NCBI RefSeq assembly: GCF_950023065.1
Contig: NC_088678.1
Span: 13,692,580-13,756,579, forward strand
Direction: 5' to 3'
Source of the DNA: Planococcus citri
Lineage: Eukaryota; Arthropoda; Insecta; Hemiptera; Pseudococcidae
DNA length: 64,000 bases
A program made the position numbers and the translations under genes. The notes beneath the pieces were generated by a model. The model was given only the letters and a program-made list of their open reading frames with translations, was not told where the DNA came from and did not search any database. Every line of letters begins with the position of its first letter. Position 1 is the stretch's first letter. Below are positions 20,647 to 29,285 of the stretch, one piece after another.

Positions 20647-21242
20647 ACAATTTTCTTTTTGAAAACCATGAAAAATTGAGTTTATTCTGCCCCCCTCACA
20701 TTTCAGAAAACGAAACAAAAGTCACCAAGCCCAAAGAATTTTTTTTTCAATTCACATCACCATTGTATTTTTTTTTTGTAAAAACTAGAACTACAAAAAT
20801 TGCAAAAAATTAATTCAATCTATTCCCCCCCCCTTACCTTTGCAAATCAACTTATCAAACAAAATGAATTCACAAATTTTTATTACTCATTTAGAATATG
20901 TACAAAATAGAAATTGTAAAATATTTAAATTTATAGTTATACCTAATACATATCCTTTTTTTTACATGCACTTCGTTGAACCTACAAAACAAACGGAAAA
21001 ACATAACACACACAAAAAAAAAGAGGGAATTTTACAAATAAATGCAAAAAAAAAAAAAATAAATAAAATAAAAAAATAATAGTAATAATGAATCAAACCC
21101 CCCTTTTTTTTCCCCACATACGAGTAAAACAAAAAAAAAAAAATCGAAAAAAATATATACAAGAAAAACAAAAAGTACAAAAACAGTACTTATTCAAAAA
21201 TACACAATTTGTTTTAACAAAAAAAAAATCCAAAAAAATTGT
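20647..21242. other. Noncoding, C-run and A-run rich
   Basis: Between ORF A and the last exon of the antisense gene. It has poly-C tracts (20825-20833) and A-rich runs. A short plus-strand frame starting at ATG 20863 is not supported. On the minus strand this would hold the 3' UTR of the antisense gene; AATAAA (minus) occurs near 20880. Confidence 0.4.
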
Positions 21243-23334
21243 TCATCGGCGGCTAGGGAGAAACAACTTCCCTTCAGCCACTGGTGGCTTGAAATGGATG
21301 AAATACTCCCTAAGAAATCCATACATATGGAATGTATGGGGGAATAACTCCCTAAATCGAAAATGAAAATTCACCGGTGATTCCCCAACCGCAATATTCT
21401 GGTTCACTTTTTCGAGAACATCTTCTAGGTCCATCTGGAAAAACCACCAAAAAAAAAAAAAAAAAAAAAAATGAATAAATTAATATTCCAAACAAAAATT
21501 TTACAAAAAATAAGAAATTTAAAACAAAAAAAAGAAGAAGAAACCTACTCGCATGGACCAGAAATGCACGTTGTAAAAATGACATGATGGTCGATGGCAC
21601 ACTGCATGCCACCCAATTTTCCTTTTCGATTTTAAAAGTGCAGAATAAGGGGAGCAGCGCAGGGAACGCAGGGTACCCCTTGGGTCCCAATAGTCATGAG
21701 TAATTATTGGGTTACCTCCAGGACCAAGAGCAGTCTGAAAATTGAGAAAAAAATAAGAGATAAAACGAAATTTAAAATAGAATAGCATGTTACAAAAAAA
21801 AAACAAAAAAAAAAAAAAACGTCAACCTTACCCTTGTTTCTCCGATTCGATCTGCTGGCTGCTGAGCGGGACCAGCTACTCCTGGCTGCTGAGGGGGACC
21901 AGCTACTACTGGCTCCTCTCCTCCTCCCCCGTTTCCTCCTTCTGGCTGTGCTTCGGCCGGCTCAACCGCCACTAAGGGCTCTAAATTTTCGGGAGCCTCA
22001 ATCGCCTCTTCCCCTGTTTCCTCCTGAACATTTTCATTCGAGGATGACGCCCCAGTTGGCTCAGGAACATCCACAGACGATGATGCAGGTGGGCATCCCT
22101 CAATTCCCTGTAATTCTGAAAACAAGAACAAAAAAAAAACGAATAAATAGACAAATTATTTCAAAAAATATATTTCATACACGAATATTTCCCTTTGCTC
22201 GAATTTTATTCAAAATTTTAACCCCCCCCCCCTCACACATCACAAAAATTATATTCCTTACCTTCCGACACATAACCAGATTTTCCCCCAAAAACGAAAC
22301 CATTTCCCCTTTTTCATTCTGAATTCAAAAATTAATTTTCCCACAAATACAAAATTCGATTCTACCCCCCCCCTCAACCTAACCAAAAGAAAATTACATT
22401 TTCTAAACAACATTTTACCCCTTTTGTAGAAACGAAGACAAAATTCAACATTCACAACAAAACAATGAAACTTAATATTTTCCCAAAATTCGAAAACTCA
22501 AACTTTATTTTCTCCCAACGCCTAAATGAAAAGTTAGATCGGAAAAACACGCAAAAATACCATATTTATCAAAATTTTAGGCACTGCGATTCATTTTTAG
22601 ATTTTTCAGAAACTTCAAAATATCAAATTTGGATTCAAAAAAATACAAAAATTATCAAAATTCCAAAAAAATTGAAGTAAAGAACTGGCTTGGTTTCCGA
22701 ACACATTTAAATTCAACTTTTGTTCTCTATTTCCACTCACAAAAAATTCAACTTTTTTTTCTCGAAGAAAAAAATCAGATCTTCACCTTTTTCCCTTAAA
22801 TGGAAAATTCCATACGTTTTTCCACACAAAATCAAAACATTTCCCATTCCCCCCCCCCAAATTCGAAATTTGTTATTCACTTTTTTTTCTCTCAAAAACA
22901 AAAACCAGAAATTCCCCCCTTTTCTTTTTTTTTAACAAGAATTCGATCATTTTTCCCAAAAATTGTTCCCAAAATCCAAATTCAATCTTCTTTTTTTCAT
23001 CAGAAAGTAACAACTCCTTTTTCATTTTCCATCAAAATTCAAGTTTTCCCCCAAAAAAGCCAAATTCAACTTTTTTCCCAAAAATGAGTTTTATGAAAAT
23101 CATCTTTCCCTCAAACACAAAAATTTGATCCCCCCCCATCACCTTTTGTTTCCTCCGAAAATTAATCTAATTTTTTGTAAAACACATGAACGAAAAAAAT
23201 ACACAAAAATAAATTAAAAATAAAAATCTATTTTGGTACTTACGTTGTAATAAATTGTCAACTTCATCTCCAATTACTTCCGCGGGGAAATCATTTTCTT
23301 GCAGCAATTCATCAATATTAAACTGTCCCTCCAT
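21243..23334 (-). CDS. Antisense four-exon gene, unknown 250-aa protein
   Basis: Exons, read on the minus strand: 23334-23244, 22115-21832, 21734-21549, 21434-21243. Donors are GTAAGT, GTAAGG and GTAGGT; acceptors are TTGTTTTCAG, CAATTTTCAG and GGTTTTTCCAG. Phases are 1, 0, 0 and all joins stay open, giving 250 codons ending in TGA. Exon 1 is acidic (FNIDELLQENDFPAEVIGDE). Exon 2 is Glu/Pro/Gly-rich and disordered, with a GPPQQPGVAGPAQQP repeat. Exon 3 is basic with several Cys/His (RCSPY...CHRPSCHFYNVHFW). Exon 4 is aromatic-rich (FHFRFRELFPHTFHMYGF). Acidic N-terminus plus Cys/His C-terminus is compatible with a transcription regulator, but I recognise no family. Exons are clearly more GC-rich than the surrounding element. 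Introns contain G-runs on this strand. Its antisense orientation means introns would survive in the element's genomic RNA, as expected for a captured host gene. Confidence 0.72.
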
Positions 23335-23883
23335 GATAAAATACGAAATTAATCACACCCAAACACAAAAAAAATGATAAAATGAGAAAAAAATTCGCGA
23401 TTGTTCTCAATTACACAAGAAAAAAACGAAACGAAATCAAAATAAACAAAAAAATTGTCAAAAATTCACCGTAAGTTTAAGAACAAAAAAGCAACACGAA
23501 ACACCACCAAATCTACTACTCCAAACGAAATCAATCCTTTACAAAGTTAAAAGTAAGACTGAAAAATCTTACACTTCTCACTCGCTAATTTTTAATATTT
23601 TTCGGATCATTTACAAAATCATAAAAAAATGATGAAAAAAAAATCGCATACATTGTTAGGAATGGAACCCATACCTGTCCCCCCAAAACCAGACTCCGAT
23701 GCATAAAATCTGTCTCACTCAAACAACAAATATACAAACCAATAAAATAAAATAAAAAAAAAAAAAAAAAAAAAAAATATAACAGTGAAAAAGTCACGAT
23801 CCTTCAACCCATGCTCTTAGACCAAACAAAAAATACATCGCACCTCAGACTTCTCAATCAATTTATTTTTTATTTCTTCCAGG
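23335..23883. other. Probable promoter of antisense gene; acceptor for ORF B
   Basis: AT-rich, no ORF. On the minus strand it is the region upstream of the antisense start. On the plus strand it ends in TTTATTTCTTCCAG (acceptor at 23882), one base before ATG 23884. Confidence 0.45.
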
Positions 23884-24213
23884 ATGGTGCAAATTTTCGA
23901 AATAAGTGAATTAGCCAGACAAGGTGTCATCTTATACATTGACTGCTACCTTCTAAGTGGACATGAGATTGTCATTTTTTGTGCAAGTAGGCACAGATGG
24001 AATGAATCCATAGCATATATTACACCAATAGGCCCATTTCATCGATATCTTGATGATAAAATTACAACCATAAGAGGACTTTTTATCAAAATTTTTGAAA
24101 CTTTAAAAATTAAGGCATTTGTATATTTTGTAGAGCTCCCTGCAAGAAATATGTTTGATGTTATAATTTCAGCAAATGAAATTGAACCTGATGCATTTAG
24201 AATAGCTGATTGA
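23884..24213 (+). CDS. Accessory ORF B (paralogue of ORF A)
   Basis: A 109-codon frame starting one base after a strong 3' splice consensus. It aligns with ORF A over about 80 residues with one short gap: VIF..., PF, DDKITTI, KIF, KIKAFVYF and DVIISANEIEP. It begins FEISELARQG and has no signal peptide or membrane segment. Its position just before env and its own acceptor suggest a separate spliced mRNA. Function unknown; the duplication of this gene on both sides of the antisense gene suggests a shared, element-specific role. Confidence 0.7.
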   Translation: MVQIFEISELARQGVILYIDCYLLSGHEIVIFCASRHRWNESIAYITPIGPFHRYLDDKITTIRGLFIKIFETLKIKAFVYFVELPARNMFDVIISANEIEPDAFRIAD

Positions 24214-24349
24214 AATGTATATTTGAAAATGGAATTTTTTTTTCTCCATATGATTTGAAAAATGAAATCATCACATTTAGTTTTAATTTATTTTAAGACT
24301 CCCATATCTCAATTTTTTTTCAATAATATTTCCTTTTTCTTTTTCAGCC

Positions 24350-26107
24350 ATGGTTTTCCAATTTCCAATTTTTTTATCCTTTTTTGGATTAATTTTGGCA
24401 TCTGAAAAATTACCAATCGAAATTACCCCTGGAGCTTATCTCTCCGAATTTTCGAAAATCATCATTTATGAAAAATCAATCCCCTACAAATTTGTCCTAA
24501 ATTATACTTACCCAAACCTTACCCCCTCCATAAATCAGGATATGGAATGTAACATGAATGATGAAGAATGCATATTTACTCAAAAATTCTATACTTCTCT
24601 TCTCCAAATTGAAAATTTTATAAACATTCAGCTCAAACAAACATATTTTGACTCGAAAATTTTGAAAAATGATAGAAAAAAAAGAGGATTTGCAAATTTT
24701 TATGGAAACTTTTTACAGTGGTGTTGTGATGTAGTCACAAAAGAAGACCTTTCCCCCCTTTATACAAATGATAAAGAAATTCAAAAAAATTATAATATTC
24801 TAAAAGAAGCTTTAATAGAAGCTCATTCAGATATCTTCAATATCTCAACAGAATTAAAATCATTCACAAAATTAATTCATGAAAATATGGCAGAATTCGC
24901 AAATGCAATTGATATTCTTTCTAGTACTATAAACACCTATGCTCAAATATTTTTAAGAGACAGATATACATACCCTGTCTTAATTTCAATTCTTCAAAAA
25001 ACTTTTTATAATACATTTTTTTCTTCCATACTAACACACTGTCAAGAGCATAAACTCCCCTCTTCAATTCTTTCCCCTGATGACTTGGTTACCTACCTTG
25101 AAATATTAAATGAAAATCTTCAAAAATTTCATTACACTTTAGCTATCCCCCCTTCTCAAATTCTTGAATACTACACCTTAAGCTTGACTCACTGTCAAAT
25201 TTCAAAAGATAAAATTTTAATAGAAATTAAAATACCCTTAATTAAGAAAAACTCATCTTGGAAATTATACAAACATATTCCAATTTTTTTTCGCCATAAT
25301 GATGAACTTTGTATTTTGGATACAGATGAAATGCTGATTGCATATGATTACCAAAATCAAAATATCCGTGAAATTTCAGGTCATGCACTCCAAAAATGTG
25401 ATCTGAATAAAAATCTCTGTTTTTTGGATTATTTTAATTCAGGATATGAATCTCCTGAATGTGCAAAAAACTTAGTTTTGGGAAAATCCACACCAGAACT
25501 AAATGCTGTCTGTAAATTCAAATGCGAACCCCTTCATAAAAAATTGCTAGTGAAAAAAATTGATGAAAATGTATACATTTTATCAAATCCTCAACCAAAA
25601 CTTTATATTCGAAATTCTACTGATGAAAATATTACCACACTACAAATTAATTACAACCAATCAGGTGCTATAAAATTACAATTACCTTGTGAATTGGAAC
25701 TTATTCAAGAAACAGATGAAGAAACACAAATAATAATTCCATCAGAATTCCCATGTCCAAAATTTTTGCCAAATTTTATTCAAGTACTTAGAATTGTCCC
25801 CCTTCAATGGACTAAACTTGAAACTGGACAAATTGAATTCAATAGAAATAATCCCTTGAAATTCAAAAATTTATCAAAAATTTTAGATCAACAGTGGAAA
25901 GATCATACTCCAAATTTTAATATAAAACAAACTAGTGAAAGTTTCAAAGAAAAATTGAGAACTTTGAACTTGAAAAATTTACAAACGTCAGTAGTTAATA
26001 GCATTTACCTAAGTGAATTTATATTTTCCACTTGGTTAAGTATTCTTACATTTTTAATCTTATTGTGTTTCTCACTTTTAATCAAAATTTTAATCAAAAA
26101 AGCATAA
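24350..26107 (+). CDS. env: F-type fusion glycoprotein
   Basis: 585 codons, intact. An N-terminal signal peptide (FQFPIFLSFFGLILAS) is followed by a Cys-containing ectodomain. There is a furin-type site RKKR at residues 109-112 followed by GFANFYGNFLQW, resembling a fusion peptide, and heptad-like sequence to about residue 210. Several N-glycosylation sequons are present. A C-terminal membrane anchor (about 560-580) ends in a short basic tail. This is the layout of insect errantivirus and baculovirus F-type envelopes. The ATG lies two bases after the acceptor CTTTTTCAG (24347). All expected landmarks are present, but the element's gag is broken. Confidence 0.88.
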   Translation: MVFQFPIFLSFFGLILASEKLPIEITPGAYLSEFSKIIIYEKSIPYKFVLNYTYPNLTPSINQDMECNMNDEECIFTQKFYTSLLQIENFINIQLKQTYFDSKILKNDRKKRGFANFYGNFLQWCCDVVTKEDLSPLYTNDKEIQKNYNILKEALIEAHSDIFNISTELKSFTKLIHENMAEFANAIDILSSTINTYAQIFLRDRYTYPVLISILQKTFYNTFFSSILTHCQEHKLPSSILSPDDLVTYLEILNENLQKFHYTLAIPPSQILEYYTLSLTHCQISKDKILIEIKIPLIKKNSSWKLYKHIPIFFRHNDELCILDTDEMLIAYDYQNQNIREISGHALQKCDLNKNLCFLDYFNSGYESPECAKNLVLGKSTPELNAVCKFKCEPLHKKLLVKKIDENVYILSNPQPKLYIRNSTDENITTLQINYNQSGAIKLQLPCELELIQETDEETQIIIPSEFPCPKFLPNFIQVLRIVPLQWTKLETGQIEFNRNNPLKFKNLSKILDQQWKDHTPNFNIKQTSESFKEKLRTLNLKNLQTSVVNSIYLSEFIFSTWLSILTFLILLCFSLLIKILIKKA

Positions 26108-26557
26108 AAATACCTGATCAATTTTTTTTACCTTTTTTTTTAAAATTTTAAGTTAATCTCATTTACTTTATTCTTAAATTTTTAAGATTAAATATACTCA
26201 GCATTAAGTATTTCTTTATTTTTAGATACTTACTCTATATTTTTTTAACTTTCTTTTTCAATTTCAAGTATACTTACTTACTCAATTTATTCTTCATTTT
26301 ATCAATCTTTAAGACTCTTGATATTTTTTTTTACTCATATTCTTAAGTTTGTATTATCCAATACCTACTTTCTGTAAATTTTTTTCCTACCTTTGATATT
26401 TTATCAATAAATCATTTATTAATTAATCATAGCCTAAATTATTTATTATTCATCTACTAATACGAGGTATTTTGAGTCTGTATGTACAGCTTAGGTGCAA
26501 CTCTCGAAAACTGAAGCTGAAAAGTGAGGTCACTTTTCTCTGGAAGCATGGAAAAAT
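26108..26557 (+). other. 3' noncoding region before the 3' LTR
   Basis: T-rich, no ORF. The last bases before the LTR (GGAAGCATGGAAAAAT) could be a weak polypurine tract. Confidence 0.45.
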
Positions 26558-27000
26558 TGTAATGACGAAAATATATAAACTGCCTAAACTATAAACCACC
26601 CAATCCATAAACTGACTAAGCCATAAGCTGACTGAACTATAAACTGGCTAAACTATCAGCAATCCGCTCCTGCCTTTACACAAGGCCAACTCCAGTAAAA
26701 CATAGATATGGCGCTTCAAGTAGATTATCCTATAACCCAGCTTTTCAATAACTTGCAACTTATGTATCAGCTCCGATTACTTATTGTCCAGGCTACTTGA
26801 CCACCCTGGCACCTAAAAGTTCCGTATAAATACTATCGAAATATTGGTTCATTCAGTCAGTCTTCCTACATGTAAAACACCTAAGCTAATCTTTTGTGCT
26901 TTAATGTAACTTTTTATATAAATAAGTTTGTGCTTTTATAAATTAAAGTAAATTGATACCAAGTGCGTAATTAATTAAAAAGGGTAATTAAGTCATCACA
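26558..27000 (+). repeat. 3' LTR of the errantivirus-type element
   Basis: 443 bp, identical by eye to 10226-10668, followed by CTAC. Confidence 0.93.
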
Positions 27001-27004
27001 CTAC

Positions 27005-27042
27005 CTATTTTCTTGTTTTTTTTTTTCAAAAAACTCTTCAAT
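27005..27042 (+). repeat. Penelope right pseudo-LTR, remainder, then 45-bp tail
   Basis: Completes the right repeat. The tail 27043-27087 is not present at the left end and ends at the ATATCTTCTTT target duplication. Confidence 0.8.
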
Positions 27043-27098
27043 ATTGTAATGCTTGATTTTTGGATGCTTTTTTAAAACGTTATCGTGATATCTTCTTT

Positions 27099-27612
27099 AG
27101 ACCAGACATGGCGCTTCTTATAATCTGAATTTCCTGTATTTCCAGCGAGTTGTTTTCAGGCCAGTTCACAATCATGATCTTTGTCTTTGCTTTATTTATT
27201 AGCAGTCCGTATTTTGCGCTGACCTCTTCCATACATTTCAGAAAACTGGTCATATATTCGACACTTGAAGCAATGAGGGTGGTGTCATCAGTGTAGCGAA
27301 GATTTGACATTCGTACACCTCCAATTGATAATCCTCCCTACCACTCTCCTGAGCTGTCTTCATTGGTGCTTTCTGATACAATTAGTTGCAACGTTTCACA
27401 AATTATATATTCTCCATACAGATTAAACAGGAGTGGGGATAGAACGCAGCCTTGTCATACTCCTCTCTCTGGGTGGAATTTCTCCAATGTTATCTCTCTG
27501 TTGATTCGGACATTTGCCATGCTCCCCTCATATAATTGTTTTACCAGCCACACCAGATGTATTGGGGCACCCATCTATTGTATTCGCGTGCTTTCTCAAT
27601 CAGCAGCCTGAG
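27099..27612 (-). pseudogene. Non-LTR retrotransposon, RT part
   Basis: On the minus strand this contains NLRYTDDTTLIASS (the catalytic YXDD box with Thr in place of Ala), then KYGLLINKAKTKIM, both classic non-LTR RT blocks. Upstream are broken LIEKAREYNR and GCILSP-like blocks. It ends in frame at the 11-bp Penelope target site and continues at 7543 with the C-terminal part. Stops and deletions make it inactive. Its upstream end lies close to the stop codon of the neighbouring secreted-protein gene. Confidence 0.8.
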
Positions 27613-27628
27613 GTTGAGGATTTGCTCC

Positions 27629-28957
27629 TTAGTTCCCCTTCCTCTCACAAATAGTTGGGTCGGTGGCGTTGATTAACTGGCAAGTTGGGTCGGTAGTAGC
27701 GGGGTCGGTGGGGTCGGTGGCAGCGGATGGTTCAAAGTCTAAACCTTTTACTGGCGCTACTAAAATTTTCAATGTTTCAACAGCTGCGTCATCTTCAGTA
27801 ATCTCCATTATCCGGAGTGCTCCCTCAATCGTTTTCTTTTTAATCAATCGGGGTAATGGAACGTTCGCATGGCCAACGCGGTTGTTTCTTTCCTGAATCA
27901 ATCGTTCTATTTCTTTAGCAAAAGAGTGCTCAGTCATTCCAGCAGCAATGACTTTCTTACGGAGATTTACTACCGCTGGAGTATTCAGAGATAAAATATG
28001 CATCCATCTCTTGCTGCGCTGTCCTACCAACTTCTGATCTGGTACCAAGATACTTTCTAAGGTGTCGACTCTAAACGTGAGTCCAAGAAGTAACTGATAC
28101 GTGGCAGCTTTATCCTAAAACATTTACATACCATAATTCTCAACATGATCATCAATAAATTAAAAAAAATAGTGTAGTACATATAAATGCATGATCAACA
28201 GTTGAATGTACCAAATTCCAGTAATTTTGTGAATTTTTTAATAAACTATTTTACAAAAGTATGGGTAGTTGAGTACCTAATAAAGTAATAATTCATTTTA
28301 TTTAGGTAGGTACCCGAATACAGGGTGCGAAAAAATATCATGAAACTCAAAGAAAGTTTTTTTTATTAAAAATAGGTTAGCAACGTGATATTAGATGCAT
28401 ATGTTGCATAATATGATTGGTGAAAATTATGTGCTATCATTATTATCATTCACTGTGATCAACCAAAACATTTAGGCCTAGCAGAAAACTTTTTTAGGGG
28501 TTCACGATATTTCTGCACACCCTGTAGTTCATGTTAAAAAAAATAAACAGCTGAATTACCCTCGAATCTCCTTGTTCTTTCAATGTTTCCTCAGCCATTA
28601 CCGCTTGGTGAGCTAACATATCCAATTTGCCCTTCAATTCACCTCTATCTAAAGCATCAGGGATCATACTGAAATATTTGGCAAAGGGTAACATCAGCTA
28701 AAAATACAAAATTATTATTTTGTAATTGGGAAGATTGTAACCAATTTATACTCAAAGTTAACAAGGATACTTACTATTTGTACTTGTTTTTCGTATTTAG
28801 CTGAAAGTAGTGCTTTGTCTTTCTCACTTTGATCTGCAACTGGGAGTGTTTTGAAATCATCAGATTCAGATGGAAGTTTACCATTATTGGGTTGTGGTGA
28901 GTAAGTGCAGGATACAATGAAGAGATATATAATAAATGTTTTAAAAATTATCAACAT
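27629..28957 (-). CDS. Secreted protein, three exons, unknown family
   Basis: Exons: 28957-28775, 28697-28560, 28114-27629. Donors GTAAGT and GTAATT, acceptors TATTTTTAG and AATGTTTTAG; all junctions are phase 0, giving 268 residues. The N-terminus MLIIFKTFIIYLFIVSCTYS is a signal peptide, so the product is exported. An alternative ATG at 28999 would add 14 residues before it. The middle is mostly helical and charged. The C-terminus has TDPTDPATTDPT and NATDPT repeats and few cysteines. No domain recognised; an insect-specific secreted factor is possible. Intron 2 holds a 204-bp MITE. A decayed retrotransposon abuts the 3' end. No disabling mutation is visible. Confidence 0.72.
28321..28524. 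mobile_element. Mariner-type MITE in intron 2
   Basis: TIRs CAGGGTGCG...AAATATCATGA and its imperfect complement ending CACACCCTG, flanked by TA (28319-28320, 28525-28526). 204 bp, noncoding. A related half element is at 29170-29285. Confidence 0.75.
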
Positions 28958-29169
28958 TTTATACACTTTCAAAGATTTAAAGAATATTGGTAAGTGCATA
29001 AGTTAGACTGATAGCCACGATAGTAATTTCACTATGATATGTTGAGAAATATTCAATCAAGAGATGGAATTTATTAATCTAATAATCTTACTTCAAGTTA
29101 TCTTTTTAATTACTTAGGTAGTATTTTTCCATCTCAAATACCATTTATAATAGGCCTATGTATACATAT

Positions 29170-29285
29170 TAATACAGGAGGGTACGCAAAAATATTGCGA
29201 ACCCCAAAGAAAGTTTTAATAAAAATACATATATAGGTAGGTTGGTAATGTGAAATAGATGCATTATGATTGGTGGAATGTTATT
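29170..29285. repeat. Partial copy of the 28321 MITE family
   Basis: GGGTACGCAAAAATATTGCG, then AAAGAAAGTTTT and GCATTATGATTGGTG parallel the left half of 28321-28524. Confidence 0.5.

Larger units (their letters stand above)
10226..27000 (+). mobile_element. Gypsy/errantivirus-type LTR element with env and accessory genes
   Basis: It is bounded by 443-bp LTRs (10226-10668, 26558-27000), identical by eye, starting TGTAATG and ending CATCACA, with a 4-bp duplication CTAC (10222-10225, 27001-27004). Order: PBS, repeat-rich leader with splice donor, small ORF, gag (interrupted), pol, accessory ORF A, an antisense spliced gene, accessory ORF B, env. At 16.8 kb (13.6 kb without the nested element) it is long for a gypsy element. 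Every coding region except gag is open, so the insertion is recent. Confidence 0.93.
7544..27087 (+). mobile_element. Penelope-like element, with later insertions
   Basis: It is bounded by an 11-bp target duplication ATATCTTCTTT at 7533-7543 and 27088-27098. Plus-strand order is: inverted terminal repeat (7544-7760), partial RT (to 8225), a foreign insert (8236-9774), a GIY-YIG segment (9761-10075), the second terminal repeat (10049-10225 plus 27005-27042) and a 45-bp right tail (27043-27087). Removing the errantivirus-type element and the inner insert leaves about 1.2 kb, so it is a 5'-truncated copy, as is common for this class. RT plus GIY-YIG nuclease and inverted pseudo-LTRs are diagnostic of Penelope-like elements. 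Confidence 0.88.

Noticed and set aside
20863..21079. Plus-strand frame (QIFITHLEYVQNR...) between ORF A and the antisense gene
   Set aside because: Considered as a third accessory paralogue. The resemblance is too weak and it runs into Lys-rich A tracts.
21787..22322. Plus-strand frames opposite antisense exon 2
   Set aside because: Low-complexity Leu-rich shadows of the Glu/Pro-rich exon; no acceptor at their starts.
20647..23883. Interpretation of the antisense gene block as a simple nested DNA transposon
   Set aside because: No terminal repeats or target duplication found at its edges, and ORF A and B flank it with element-like splice signals. It remains possible and testable in sibling copies.
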